A stretch of 64,000 nucleotides of DNA from QKMZ01 sp012965515 (GTDB taxonomy: Bacteria; Cyanobacteriota; Vampirovibrionia; Obscuribacterales; Obscuribacteraceae), in NCBI GenBank assembly GCA_937879965.1, contig CALFMP010000038.1:1-64000 (forward strand). Direction: 5' to 3'. This document shows, piece after piece, positions 1 to 11,300 of the stretch; the first letter of the stretch is position 1, and the number at the start of each line of letters is the position of its first letter. The notes under the pieces were generated by a model. It was not told the DNA's origin. It saw only the letters and a list, made by a program, of their open reading frames with translations, and did no database searches. The position numbers and the translations under genes were made by a program.

Positions 1-1530
1 GGTGTTGTATTCTTCGCAGGATCCGCGTTGACCGGCGTTCCGGTCTTCGGATCTGAAGCAACTGGTGCGCCAGTTTTCGGATCGGTTGTGACTGGAGTTC
101 CAGTCTTCGGATCGGTGGCAACCGGAGTGCCGGTCTTCGGATCGGTTGCTCCAGGTGTTGTGTTCTTCGCCGGATCCGCGTTGACCGGCGTTCCGGTCTT
201 CGGATCGGTAGCAACTGGTGCGCCAGTTTTCGGATCGGTTGCAACTGGAGTTCCAGTCTTCGGATCGGTGGCAACCGGAGTGCCGGTCTTCGGATCGGTT
301 GCTCCAGGTGTTGTGTTCTTCGCCGGATCCGCGTTGACCGGCGTTCCGGTCTTCGGATCGGTAGCAACTGGTGCGCCAGTTTTCGGATCGGTTGCGACTG
401 GAGTTCCAGTCTTCGGATCGGTGGCAACCGGACTGCCGGTCTTCGGATCGGTCGCTCCGGGTGTTGTATTCTTCGCCGGATCCGCGTTGACCGGCGTTCC
501 GGTCTTCGGATCTGTAGCAACCGGAGTGCCGGTCTTCGGATCGGTTGCTCCAGGTGTTGTGTTCTTCGCCGGATCCGCGTTGATCGGAGTTCCGGTCTTC
601 GGATCTGTAGCAACTGGTGCGCCAGTTTTCGGATCGGTTGCGACTGGAGTTCCAGTCTTCGGATCCGTTGCTCCAGGTGTTGTGTTCTTCGCCGGATCCG
701 CGTTGATCGGAGTTCCGGTCTTCGGATCTGTAGCAACTGGTGCGCCAGTTTTCGGATCGGTTGCGACTGGAGTTCCAGTCTTCGGATCCGTTGCTCCAGG
801 TGTTGTGTTCTTCGCCGGATCCGCGTTTATCGGAGTTCCGGTCTTCGGATCGGTCGCGACTGGAGTTCCAGTCTTCGGATCTGTCGCGACTGGTGTACCA
901 GTCTTCGGATCTGTCGCAACAGGAGCACCAGTTTTTGGATCTGTGGCACCAGGAGTGGTGCTCTTCGCAGGGTCGGCCGACACGGGAGTTCCGGTCTTCG
1001 GATCTGTCGTGATCGGAGCACCGGTCTTAGGATCGGTCGCAACTGGTGCACCGGTTTTCGGATCTGTTGCAACTGGTGCGCCGGTCTTCGGATCGGTTGC
1101 ACCAGGTGTTGTACTCTTCGCAGGATCAGCTGAACCAGTCGTTCCAGTCTTCGGATCAGTCGAGACTGGAGCTCCGGTCTTCGGATCTGTCGCAACCGGT
1201 GCGCCAGTCTTGGGATCGCTAGAAACCGGTACGCCGGTCTTCGGATCAGTTGCACCACCTGGTACTGAACTCTTAGCTGGATCAGCAGAAGTAGTGCCTT
1301 TCGGATCTGTTGATACCGTGCCACCAGTCTTCGGATCTGTTGATACAGCGCCACCAGCCTTCGGATCTGTTGATACAGCGCCACCAGCCTTCGGATCTGT
1401 TGATACCGTGCCACCAGCCTTCGGATCTGTTGATACCGTGCCACCAGCTTTCGGATCTGTTGATACCGTGCCACCAGCCTTCGGATCTGTTGATACCGTG
1501 CCACCAGCCTTGGGATCTGTTGTGGTTGTT
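1..1530 (-). repeat. Nested 30-bp coding tandem repeats with 153/123/93-bp higher-order units
   Basis: The basic unit is 30 bp (10 residues). From 1300 to 1530 the unit is STDPKAGGTV/AV; below 1300 it is DPKTG(T/A)PVAT. Every few units one is replaced by an 11-residue unit containing DPAKNTTPG. The string ggtgttg that marks it falls at 1, 154, 307, 460, 553, 676 and 799. The spacings are therefore 153, 153, 153, 93, 123 and 123 bp, i.e. n x 30 + 33. Confidence 0.9.
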
Positions 1531-4500
1531 CCACCAACTACTGGCGCTGTTCCCTTAGCAAGATCTTGGCCTGTTGTAGTTGTTGTCGACGCCTTCGGAT
1601 CGTTCGGTACAACGGCACCGGTCTTCGGATCTACCTGAGTTCCAGCGTTTGCAGCATTGCCGGTACCATTCTGTCCATTTGCACCTTGTCCGTTCGCAGC
1701 CTGTCCATTGGCACCTTGACCGTTGGCGCCTTGCGCTGGCTCCTTGCCTTGTGCAGGCTCTTTGCCTTGGTTTTGAGTTTGTCCAGCACCGGTTCCGGTC
1801 GAACCACCAGTGAGAATCTTGGTTGGATCGATTTGAATTACGATGCCGGTACCGGTACCGAGTTTTGAAGGATCGACTGTGGTCGGAAGTGTAGGATTGG
1901 CTTGACCAATCGGCTTGAGCACTTCCGGATTTACCGGGGTACCGCTTGCCGGATCGGTGCGCAGACCTAGCGCGTATGCCTTGTCCGGCGGCAACATCAA
2001 GGCCAGGTCGCCAACACGATCTCTGGGCATTTGCGAGATTATGCCGCGGAGTTGGTCGACAGACATATTAGATAGTTCGTTGTTGGAAATGGCTTTACCA
2101 TCAACAACGATGACTTTACCGTCAGCCCCGGTGAAGTTGCGGAGATCGTCTCTGGTTACGGGTTTGCCGGTGGAATCAACAAGCACTTTTCCGTCAGAGG
2201 TAACTATCTGACCTTGCTTGTTGACACCGCTAACCGAAACAGCTTGAGCGGTAGTGTTTTGCTGATTCTGCACAGGAAGCGGTTTAGCGTCGGTCGGCAG
2301 AGCCTTCGCTTCTGTGACTACGACATCTCTCTGATGTTCTTGCGATTGACCGCCACCATTGCGATTGAGTTGGGCGGTGACGATAGCAGCGCTTGCCTTT
2401 TCAACTTGCGCTTCAACAGAGGCTGAAACAGCTCTGCGCAGCTCGGGTACATCACGATCTTGGATGACATGCGCTTTCTGCTGCTGAATCGCTGCATCGA
2501 GGCGAGTGTTTTCTTGCTGAGTGATTTGTCGTTGTGTTTCGAATTTCTCTCTGGCAGCTTGCAGTTGTTGCGAAGCTTGAGTTCTCGCATCCTCGCTCTG
2601 CTTCGCAGACTGAGTGGCTCTTTCGACAGCTTCCGTTTCTCTTGCAACACGCGCCTTGGCTTCGTCGACTTGACGCTGTGCCACTGCCTGCGCTTCGGGT
2701 GACTTGGTGGCCGCATCGCGCTGACGTTGTTCCGCTTGAGCCAGATCTGTCTTCGCATTCGTGAGGTTGCGGTTGGCATCGACAACTCTGGCGGCGTCGT
2801 TGGCAGCAACTCTTTCCGCAACTTTGTTCTGTGCTTCGGCAGCGTTTGCTCTTGTTCTGTCGAGACTGAGTTGAGCTTCGTTTGCGGCTTTCTGAGCTTC
2901 TGCTTGTGCGATCTGTGCTTTTGCAGCAGTGGATTCTTTGAGCTGCGCATTTACTTCGGCATTGACCGCAGCTTGCTGTTTGTCTTGAGCAACGCGCTGA
3001 GCGTCGGCAAGTTTTTGTGCATCGGCTTGCTTTTGAGCTTCGGATTGCTGCTGTCCGCCTTGTTGCTTTTGCAGCAGCTCTGCCTCTGCCTTGGCTCTAG
3101 CAGCTTCAACTTGCGCGTTGACTGCTTGCTGACGTGCTTGTAGAGCTTCGGCGTTGGCTTTTTCAACTGCACCGTTGGCTGAATTGATTCTTTCGATGGC
3201 CGCTTTGTTGTCGAAGTCCGCTTTCGTGACTAGTCTTTCGGCGTTGAAGAGATTTTCTCTGGCCGATCTGATATCGGCAAGACGAGCACCCTCTTCGATC
3301 ATCGCGTTTCTTGTGGCGGTGTCGCGAGAGAACTGGGCGACTCTGGCGTTCTCAGCAGAAACGTCAGCAGCTTTGATTGCTTCTACGCGCGCCTTGTAAC
3401 CGCCGTCACTTGGACCACCACCACCGGCAGTGACTTCAACGGGGACCGGTCTCTTCTCATTGGCGACGATATTGGCTGCACGGATTTCTTCGGATGCTTG
3501 CCTGCGCTGCTCGATTGTCGGTTGCTCGTTGGGCTTGATCGTTCCAAGCGGCGCGGCTTGAGTTGGGTTTGGAACGCTCGGCGTGGCAAGCACCGGCACC
3601 GGATCGACCTTCTTAGGCGGCGTAACTTGTTCCACACCTTTGACGGTTGGAACGATAGCTTGCGGTCCCTGAACGTCTGCGTTTCTTTGACCTTGTCCGG
3701 TTCCGAGAACAGTCGCTCCAGGTTGAACAACTTTGCCGCTTTGGGAAGCTGCAATTTGATCGTTGATTTGCTGTTGAGTAACAGTGACGTTTCTCTGGGT
3801 GCCGTCGGCAAGAATGACTTTTGCTTCTGGAGGCTTGCCGTCGTTGCGGGTTGTAGCGATGGTGACTTCGCCATTCGAGTTGACGCTGATAGAGCCTTTC
3901 TGCGGCTTGGTGCCTTCGCCACCAGGATTGACTTCGACGCCTTTGCTGTCGAAGACACGCGTGGTCATTGTGCCGGTGCCGGCTTCCTGATGAATTCTCG
4001 TCTCGTTGCCGGTGACGGTATTACGGATAACGACGTCGGTGCCCTTCGGTGTGACCGTCGTGACAATTTGGTTGCCATCTTTGGCAGGACTTGTGAAAAT
4101 CTGGCTCTTGCCGTCTGGTGTCGTTTCGACGCGCGAACCGTCTGGTCTGAAGACAACCGACGAACCGTTACCGCGATCGATTTTGACTGGGTCTGTCTGT
4201 CCGTCTGCGATCCACTTTCTGTCGCCGGTGGCTTTGTCGATTTCGAGGCGACCCTTGAATGGCGCATCAGCAGTGGCAGTCCAATTACCCTGGCTGTCGC
4301 GGGTCATCTTCTGCCACGTGCCATCAGGTTGCAACTGTTGGCCGGTAGAACCGTTGGAAATAAAGTTCGGCTTGCCGTCTTTGTATGTTATGTTGGTGGG
4401 TTCACCGAAGTAACCATTGCTGACCGATGTGATATTGCCGCGTACGTCACGATTGATCGTCTTCTCGATCGACGGAATTTCGTATCCGAGCACATCGTAT

Positions 4501-7500
4501 CCGGTACCAGGCTTGCCGTAGAATCTTTCGGTCGACGTGCCCGTCGCCTGGATAGTCATCGAGCGCTCGTCGGTACCGAGTCTGACGGTGCCCGTGCTAT
4601 CTACCGCCACGTAATTGACGCGCTCAGGCGGCTTGCTGGATGGTTCGTACTTAACCAGCGGCATGCCCGTCTTCGGATCTGTTTCACCTTGGACTTGGTG
4701 ACCTGTTTGTCTTTCCCATGTGGTCCTACCGTCTTCGCCGGTAACTGCCTGCCAACGCTCATACGTCTTCTTGGTAGGATCAGCTTCATCTTTGGTGACT
4801 TTGGTGTACGAGGTGAGATTGCCTTTCTCATCACGTTCGAAAGACGTCATGTTGCCGGCAAGATCTATGGATCTCAGGACATTGTCCTTGTAGTCCTTTA
4901 TAAGGACCGAGCCATCCATTTGGATTTGGCTGTAAGAATCCTTGCCGCGCAGTTCGGGCAGCCCGGTCTTCTCGTTGATTACGACTTCGCCGGAAATTTC
5001 TTTTCCGCTTTGGGTCTTGAAGCTGCCCATGTTCTTGCCGTTTTCGCCAGGCGTGACGGTGACATGGAAAGGTGGAGAATTTGAACCCAGCGCATCGCGG
5101 GTGTAACCCGTCATCTGCTTGTAAGACTTACCGGTGGTCGGATCGACGGCGTCGGTGTACTGGAAGGTTACGCGGCGACCGGAAGTGTCGATAGTTTCTT
5201 TGAGAATGGGACGGCCAAGCGCATCCTTATTGTCGCCGCCGTACCAGGTAGATGTAGTTCCATCCTGGCGCTTAATTGTTTTGTTGCCGTCTTTGTCGAA
5301 CGTTTCAGTGTCGCCACCGACAACAGAACGTGTGAAGGTAGGTGTATTACCATCTTTGCCATTGTCGAGAACGATTGTGCCTTTCCAACTGTTTGTCTCA
5401 GCAGGCAAAGTCAGTGGACCGCCGGTCTCCGGATTGATTCGCGTCCAATCGGTGCCGTTGGTAGTCTTCCACGTATTTCCCTTGCCGTCGTTATACTCGG
5501 AGATGCCACCAGGAACAGTGTCATCCCGGCGGAAAGTTCTGGTATTGCCGTCGGCATCCGTTAGTTCTGTAACACGGCCTTGTTTGTCGTAGGCTGCGTA
5601 GGTCTCGTTGGGACCATTCTTGGTAAACTCAGTCCGGCTGCCGTCTGCGTTGAAGAACTCAGACTTGTATGTGTCCGTACCGCGACCATAAAGATGTACT
5701 GAATCATAACCAGAATTCAGACCGAGATTTTCGCGATATGTAGGAGGATTGGTGGACAGGTCCATGCCTTGCAACGTGGCGCCGCCATCCAAGCTTTCGT
5801 AGACGGAGCCGTCGGGCATTTTTGCTTTTAGTACGGTGCTGCCGTCTTCGGCGTAGGTAATCTCTGTGGTCTTGCCGTTGGCATCGCGCATGGAGACCAT
5901 GTTGTCTTGCGCATTGAGACGGACTTCAGATCCGGACGGTCCGAGAATTGTCTTCTCGCCGGTTGCGGAATCACGGAAGCTCAATTTGCCTGGCTCAAAC
6001 TTACCGTCGAGAGCTACATCATTGAGCGTTGTAGTGCCATCGCTGAAAGTGTCGTTCTCGCCGCGAGTGAATGTGCGGCCGTCCGGCAAAGTGAAGGAAT
6101 CCATCTTGCCGTCTTTGTCTTGAGTGAAGTGCATGCTGTCGGCAGGATTGCCGGAGCGATAGACGGAGGAGATGTATCCTTTATCATTGATTTGAACTTG
6201 TGAACCATCAGTGTTGTTGATGGTGCGCTCGCCATTGATGTGAGCGACCTCACGGGTGCCATCGCGCGACGTGAAAGTGACATCACCGTTGGCTCTATTG
6301 ATACTCAACTCGCCGTTGCGCTTGACGCCGTCTCCCTTGTCGTTGGTCCAAGAGCCGTCCTTATAATTCCAGGTGTTGCCCTGGTAGTCCTTGTATGTTG
6401 TCGGATTGCCTTTGGCGTCGAAGTTCGAGAATTCGGAAGTCTGCCCGAGCTTGTTGGTGATGCTGGTGACATTTCCGGATTTGTCGAGAACCATCGCGCC
6501 TTCGAGGGCTTGGTTATCGATGCGTTCTCTGCCGGAAGTGAGTTCGGTGGTTGTGACCCACTTATCGTTATCCAGTCTCTCGCTGAAACTATAGCGACCG
6601 GTTTTGTCTACGCCGTTTTCGCCAGTCCAGTGGATTGTTTTGCCGTCGACGGTAGTCGTTGTCCAAGTGCGTCCGTCTTCACCTTTTGCCTTGGTGAGGT
6701 CGGTCTTCCAAGTTCCGCTTCGGTTCGTGACCGAATTCATTTCGACTTCGCCTTTCGGATTCAAGCCGTAGCCGAACTTGTAGGACTGATTGTCGGCAGT
6801 GATTACTTCGGTGACGCGCTCTTGTTGTTTCTCGCGCGCAGCATCGGGCGGCACCAATGCAGACTTGACGGTCGAACCATCTGGATTGCGCCGCAACCAG
6901 GTGCCGTCCGCCTGTGGAATGGTGTAGCTTCCATCGGACTCGACACGAACACCAGTGCCGTCCTTGCCGAGTGTGGTCTTACCGTCTACGCTGACCCATT
7001 TGCCGTTTTCGTTCTTCCACTGACCGACTTCGTTCTGATTGACACTGCGATTGATGGTGAGGAATGTCGGCTCGCCGGTTTTAGGATCGTATTCCATCTT
7101 CGACACGAGCGTGCCGTTGGAATCGTATGCCGAAGTGACGCGACCGGCGGCGTCTTGCTCCACGATCGAACGCTTCGGATTGTTGAGATCTGGAGTTCTT
7201 GCCGAACCATCAGGATTGACCGACGCTTCCGGATGCATAACTTGTCTGGAACCATCCGGTCTGACCGTTACGGTGTTGCCGTCATTGTCGATGAAACGGG
7301 CGTTTCCACTCTTGGCGTCGACTTGCAGTCTGTCGCCTGTGTAGGTGCCGTCTTTTGCTGTAATGCTCGTGGGGATGCCTTCACGCGATCTTTCGATCAC
7401 CATGTTGTCTTGCAGAACAGTCGTGCTGCTGCCGTCCGGCTTATAGGTAGTTTTTGAAGCTACTTTGCTGTTCTGAGCATCGCCAGCGTACTGGATGTAT

Positions 7501-8051
7501 GAGAAGCTGCCATCTTTGTTGACCTCGACACGACCGGTCCAAGTACCGCCGTCTTGTGTCTTGTAGGTCGCGACTTTCTGACCTTCGGCATCGGGGGCAG
7601 GGTATTCGGAACCGTCTACTTTCTCCATGACGAACTGCTTGCCGTCACGCCCAGTGGCGACCACATTAGAGACGACACCGTCTTTCGAGATTATGCGCGT
7701 TTCGCGACCGTTCTCGTCGCGTACGAAGACATTGTTCATGTCTTTCGTGTCGACCACCTTATCGACAGGTGCATCGCTCACGGGTTTGGCTGCAGTTACA
7801 GCATCAAGTGCCGCCGGCACCGGTTCTGCTCTTCGAGCACCGTCTTCAACCGTAATGCCACTCAGTTTGAAATCCCCAAGCATCTGCGCTGACTGAGGAT
7901 TGTTCAAAACCCCGGAATCAGCGCCGACTGGAGCTGCCGGAGCCAGTCTTATCGCTTCGAGCTCTTTGTTCTCAACGGTGTCCGCTGAAGGGGTCGGTTT
8001 GACGACCTTCTTCTCGGCTTCTTCCGGATTAACGTTGGGATTAACGGCCAT
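1..8051 (-). CDS. Giant RHS/YD-like repeat protein with coiled coil and nested Pro/Lys/Thr repeat tail (C-terminus off window)
   Basis: A single open frame runs from ATG at 8051 (MAVNPNVNPEEAEKK) to the window edge, giving at least 2683 residues; I checked the frame at seven spots. Residues about 100-1420 are beta-repeat sequence rich in 'DxxG' turns, for example AYDKQGRVTELTDADGNT, which resembles RHS/YD repeats. Residues about 1550-1910 are Ala/Gln/Glu-rich and predicted coiled coil. A short segment near 1964-2041 (VDQLRGIISQMPRDRVGDLA) looks folded. The tail has NGQGANGQ runs, then 10-residue repeats STDPKAGGTV and DPKTGTPVAT. No signal peptide is visible at the N-terminus. A GGAG lies about 14 nt before the start. 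The role is unknown; a surface or adhesin-like filament is one inference. It lies on the same strand as, and downstream of, the LysM protein at 8355-12395. Confidence 0.85.
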   Translation of the reverse strand, partial: MAVNPNVNPEEAEKKVVKPTPSADTVENKELEAIRLAPAAPVGADSGVLNNPQSAQMLGDFKLSGITVEDGARRAEPVPAALDAVTAAKPVSDAPVDKVVDTKDMNNVFVRDENGRETRIISKDGVVSNVVATGRDGKQFVMEKVDGSEYPAPDAEGQKVATYKTQDGGTWTGRVEVNKDGSFSYIQYAGDAQNSKVASKTTYKPDGSSTTVLQDNMVIERSREGIPTSITAKDGTYTGDRLQVDAKSGNARFIDNDGNTVTVRPDGSRQVMHPEASVNPDGSARTPDLNNPKRSIVEQDAAGRVTSAYDSNGTLVSKMEYDPKTGEPTFLTINRSVNQNEVGQWKNENGKWVSVDGKTTLGKDGTGVRVESDGSYTIPQADGTWLRRNPDGSTVKSALVPPDAAREKQQERVTEVITADNQSYKFGYGLNPKGEVEMNSVTNRSGTWKTDLTKAKGEDGRTWTTTTVDGKTIHWTGENGVDKTGRYSFSERLDNDKWVTTTELTSGRERIDNQALEGAMVLDKSGNVTSITNKLGQTSEFSNFDAKGNPTTYKDYQGNTWNYKDGSWTNDKGDGVKRNGELSINRANGDVTFTSRDGTREVAHINGERTINNTDGSQVQINDKGYISSVYRSGNPADSMHFTQDKDGKMDSFTLPDGRTFTRGENDTFSDGTTTLNDVALDGKFEPGKLSFRDSATGEKTILGPSGSEVRLNAQDNMVSMRDANGKTTEITYAEDGSTVLKAKMPDGSVYESLDGGATLQGMDLSTNPPTYRENLGLNSGYDSVHLYGRGTDTYKSEFFNADGSRTEFTKNGPNETYAAYDKQGRVTELTDADGNTRTFRRDDTVPGGISEYNDGKGNTWKTTNGTDWTRINPETGGPLTLPAETNSWKGTIVLDNGKDGNTPTFTRSVVGGDTETFDKDGNKTIKRQDGTTSTWYGGDNKDALGRPILKETIDTSGRRVTFQYTDAVDPTTGKSYKQMTGYTRDALGSNSPPFHVTVTPGENGKNMGSFKTQSGKEISGEVVINEKTGLPELRGKDSYSQIQMDGSVLIKDYKDNVLRSIDLAGNMTSFERDEKGNLTSYTKVTKDEADPTKKTYERWQAVTGEDGRTTWERQTGHQVQGETDPKTGMPLVKYEPSSKPPERVNYVAVDSTGTVRLGTDERSMTIQATGTSTERFYGKPGTGYDVLGYEIPSIEKTINRDVRGNITSVSNGYFGEPTNITYKDGKPNFISNGSTGQQLQPDGTWQKMTRDSQGNWTATADAPFKGRLEIDKATGDRKWIADGQTDPVKIDRGNGSSVVFRPDGSRVETTPDGKSQIFTSPAKDGNQIVTTVTPKGTDVVIRNTVTGNETRIHQEAGTGTMTTRVFDSKGVEVNPGGEGTKPQKGSISVNSNGEVTIATTRNDGKPPEAKVILADGTQRNVTVTQQQINDQIAASQSGKVVQPGATVLGTGQGQRNADVQGPQAIVPTVKGVEQVTPPKKVDPVPVLATPSVPNPTQAAPLGTIKPNEQPTIEQRRQASEEIRAANIVANEKRPVPVEVTAGGGGPSDGGYKARVEAIKAADVSAENARVAQFSRDTATRNAMIEEGARLADIRSARENLFNAERLVTKADFDNKAAIERINSANGAVEKANAEALQARQQAVNAQVEAARAKAEAELLQKQQGGQQQSEAQKQADAQKLADAQRVAQDKQQAAVNAEVNAQLKESTAAKAQIAQAEAQKAANEAQLSLDRTRANAAEAQNKVAERVAANDAARVVDANRNLTNAKTDLAQAEQRQRDAATKSPEAQAVAQRQVDEAKARVARETEAVERATQSAKQSEDARTQASQQLQAAREKFETQRQITQQENTRLDAAIQQQKAHVIQDRDVPELRRAVSASVEAQVEKASAAIVTAQLNRNGGGQSQEHQRDVVVTEAKALPTDAKPLPVQNQQNTTAQAVSVSGVNKQGQIVTSDGKVLVDSTGKPVTRDDLRNFTGADGKVIVVDGKAISNNELSNMSVDQLRGIISQMPRDRVGDLALMLPPDKAYALGLRTDPASGTPVNPEVLKPIGQANPTLPTTVDPSKLGTGTGIVIQIDPTKILTGGSTGTGAGQTQNQGKEPAQGKEPAQGANGQGANGQAANGQGANGQNGTGNAANAGTQVDPKTGAVVPNDPKASTTTTTGQDLAKGTAPVVGGTTTTDPKAGGTVSTDPKAGGTVSTDPKAGGTVSTDPKAGGTVSTDPKAGGAVSTDPKAGGAVSTDPKTGGTVSTDPKGTTSADPAKSSVPGGATDPKTGVPVSSDPKTGAPVATDPKTGAPVSTDPKTGTTGSADPAKSTTPGATDPKTGAPVATDPKTGAPVATDPKTGAPITTDPKTGTPVSADPAKSTTPGATDPKTGAPVATDPKTGTPVATDPKTGTPVATDPKTGTPINADPAKNTTPGATDPKTGTPVATDPKTGAPVATDPKTGTPINADPAKNTTPGATDPKTGTPVATDPKTGAPVATDPKTGTPINADPAKNTTPGATDPKTGTPVATDPKTGTPVNADPAKNTTPGATDPKTGSPVATDPKTGTPVATDPKTGAPVATDPKTGTPVNADPAKNTTPGATDPKTGTPVATDPKTGTPVATDPKTGAPVATDPKTGTPVNADPAKNTTPGATDPKTGTPVATDPKTGTPVTTDPKTGAPVASDPKTGTPVNADPAKNTT

Positions 8052-8354
8052 AGTACCGAGGTTTTCTCCAGGTGGCGGTGATCAATCGCCCGGATTTACT
8101 TGGTCTTGCTCAGGAGTCGCGAGCCTTGGTAAGGGATCCACGGTGCCAGGAAGTGGCTCCGTTCTGTCTTTTGCGCCTCCCGCCGGACGGCAAGGTCCTT
8201 TGGGTTCGCGCGTTGTCAATAGTACTCCTATGCAGTAATTATTACTGTCGTCTAATTTACATTTGCACCAAAAAAGGCGCAATTCAACGCCAAATCAGGC
8301 GTTAAACTTGCTTAATTCTCGTTAATATTAGAAAGGCTTAAGCCAGACTGTTGA
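8052..8354. other. Intergenic region between two minus-strand giant genes
   Basis: There are 303 bases with no convincing gene. A 66-residue minus-strand frame (8082-8282) has no ribosome site and an unconvincing composition. The right end holds a possible terminator for the upstream gene. The left end holds the GGAG before the start at 8051. Confidence 0.6.
8270..8303 (-). terminator. Possible intrinsic terminator after the LysM/zinc-ribbon gene
   Basis: Read on the minus strand, GGCG-TTGAATTG-CGCC is followed at once by six T. An overlapping alternative hairpin, AACGCC/GGCGTT, lies just before it. The stem is short, so strength is uncertain. Confidence 0.45.
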
Positions 8355-11300
8355 TTATTCGAACTGTTTATCGAGAAAACGACTGCAATAACCTTTCCAA
8401 TTGGAGCTCAGATCATTTCCGGCCAGTTCTCTAGCAGCCTGCGGTGGCAAATCGATTCTCACCGAACGCTTGCGTCCGTCAGGCGTGAATTCGTTTCGCA
8501 TGGAAACATCATCGTAAATTTCGTAAGAGACGACGGGCTCCCAACCGTTTCCTCTCGAAACTTCCAACTGGCAAACTATGCCCTGCCCATCACATTTGAC
8601 GATGCGGCATTCGTCATTGAGTTGATCCATCGAGTGATTTCCGGTGGTTATTCTTGTCGGAGCATCTTCGTCAGCAACAGGTGGCTGCACGAATACGGTT
8701 TTTGCATCTTCAGGCTCGACACTTACAACAGGGCTATTTGCAAATTGAGGCTGGCGTTGTGAATACGTGTCACGATGAACTTCATCACCGCCATCTCCGA
8801 AACCAGCAAAAGCCGCTCCACAAGCGGGACAGATGGTTGCACTATTAACAGTCATACGTCCACAGCCATCACACAATTTAGTCGCAACTTCGGTAATTAC
8901 TCCTGCGGTTTTGACACCACCGGTAGTGGGCACCGCATTTGGTGCACCAGAAGTGCGGGCTCGATAGCTCTCCACATCGACATTGCTGGGAATCATGAGA
9001 ACGGCGCCGCGAGTCAGAGTCGCGAGGGGAGCACCTTTGCTATCTGTTTCTGTGGAAATCCCATTCACTTCTGCCAGCAGCTTCCAAAGATTGACGTCCT
9101 GCAAACCGGGATGCTTCATCGCCACTGATTTCAGACTGTCTCCCAGTCTGGCAATATACTTGATTCGTCCGTCAGCAGGCTTTGATCTGCCGATTGGACC
9201 AAGCAAACTTTCGATATTGGCTCTCTTCTTCTGCGCGGCTTCCATCGCGGATGCTGCCAGCGCCGCGGTAACCTCGGCAGAGGTCGCCGGCTGAGAGCCA
9301 GGTATTGTTGGCGGTCCACCGGTTTGACCGGTCGGGACACCCGTTGCCGGACCCCCCTTATTACCAGACCATCCGGCACCAAAGCGCGCGATGAGCTCGT
9401 CGTCTGCCGACATCTTCTTGTCTTGAGGACCGGCGCCTGCGGCGGCTCTGGCGCCCGAAACGCCACCTTTTCGGTACTCTTCAATCTCCGTTGTGGAGGG
9501 CAACCAGATAATCATCTTCGGCTTGAGATCGGGCACTTGCTTGCCGTTCTCAACACGCAATTGAATGATTTCCTTGTTGATCTCGTAAATGAGCGGAGCC
9601 AATTTGACATCGCGCAATTGCGTCGTGGCGATGCTTTGCAGAGTGTCTTTCTCGCGCACGATGTAACGGCGGCGTTTCTCTCTGTCGCGCTGTTTGTCCT
9701 TCTCGTCTGACTTTTCCTTTTCCTTCTGCTCTTGCTCGAGCTGCTTGCGTTTCTTTTCCGCCAACGCAGCGAGCATGAGAGCATCGAGACGAGCCTTCTC
9801 TTCGCGCTTGTGCTGCTCTTCTTTCTCGCGTTTTTCCTTTTCTTCCTCTTCTTTCTTCTCGCGCTTGCTTTTCTCGTCGAGGAATTTCTCGTCTTTCTTA
9901 TCTGGCTGCGCCAGTGCATCGGTTCTGTCCGATCTTGCTTCTACCGGCTTGGAGCCAGGCAGTGCAATATCTTGCTGACGCTGTGCCTGAATATTTTCCG
10001 GCTTGGCGATATTCGTTTCTGACTTGGCCTCTGCTTTGACAGCGAGGTCGGGTCTTCCAACATCGGCACGATTGGCAGCATCCATTCTGGCCGCATTTTG
10101 AGCGGCGACCTGAGCCGCATCCATTCTTGCTTGCGGTCCTTCGAAACGTGCACCAGGAGCTGTTTCACGTCCAGCTTGCTGACCTTCCTGACCGGTCTGT
10201 CTGACCGCCTGTTGCACCGGATCTTTTCCAGCGCGCAGGTCGAGCATCTGACGAATCGCCATCTCCTGAGCCGGTGTCATCCGTGCCACCAAGGCCATAG
10301 CATCCGCTCTGTCGCTCATTTGGCGATTGATGCCATTCTGCTCCATAGCGGCAAGACGTTCGCCAGGACGCGTGGGGTCGAGTTTGCGGCCGAGAATGTC
10401 TTCGATTCTCAAAGCGTTTTTCGATCCATCCACTCCAAGCTGTTTGTTCACATCGCCCAACATCTTGGTCAGATCGCCGAGCAAGCGTTGAGTATCCTTT
10501 GGGTTCAACTGCTGATTATTGATGGCATCTTTGTTCGCCTTCATGAAATCGTATAGGCGCTCAGTCGGACTCTTCAGTTGATCAGACACACCCATGAGGT
10601 CTCGAACGCGAGCAGGATTGAACTTGCCGTCAGGCGAGCCGTCTGTGAGAAATTTTGTCAGTCGATCTGCTTTAGAAGGATCAAGGCCTTTAAAGATATC
10701 GTCTATCCTTTGTCCTTTGGTTTGCTCGAGGCGCTTCATCGCATCAGCGAGAAATTCGCGCGTAGCCTTATCGTTTAAGTCGAAACCAGGAATGCCCTTC
10801 TGGTTCGGCCCGCCTTTGAGCGCATCAAGTGCGCGGTTGGCTTGATCGCCGCCGTCCTGACGTCCGCGCATTGTCAGATCGGCACCCTTGCCATCGCGAT
10901 CTCGCGCATCCTGCCAGCGCTGCTGCAATTGAGCCAGAGCTTCGGGATTGTTCTTGAGTTTGTTTTCCAAGCCAGGAGGAAACGGTTGATCTTTTGGTTG
11001 TCGCGACAGTTCCTGCAATTTGGCCAATTCGAACTGACGTTGGCCAAAATCACTGCCTGGTCTTTCGCCGCCTTTAAATGGATCACGTCCATCGGGGCGG
11101 CCATCGGGGCGGCCATCGGGGCGGCCATCAGGACGTCCATCTGGGCGGCCGTCAGGACGTCCATCACGTCCAGGGAGCGCCACATGTTCAACATTGCCTT
11201 TAAGTACATCCGGAATGCTCTTCGGAACGCGATCGCCCCGATCTCCGCCCTCGCCCTGATTGCCAGGCTTGAATTCCGTTTTTACTTCTCTCGTCTCAGT

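Noticed and set aside
1..1530. Possible CRISPR or satellite array
   Set aside because: The 30-bp units are tandem, in frame and encode a repeat peptide; there are no unique spacers.
28..1638. Plus-strand 536-residue frame with GVPVFGS repeats
   Set aside because: It is the antisense shadow of the DPKTG repeats in the minus-strand giant gene. The minus frame is open for more than 8 kb and has protein-like content.
3498..7457. Long plus-strand frames (3498-5084 and 6240-7457)
   Set aside because: They are opposite the minus-strand RHS/YD-like region, have odd composition and no clear start sites, and match no family.
11085..11165. Possible CRISPR array, because of short direct repeats
   Set aside because: The 12-bp units are back-to-back coding repeats (GRPD) with no spacers.
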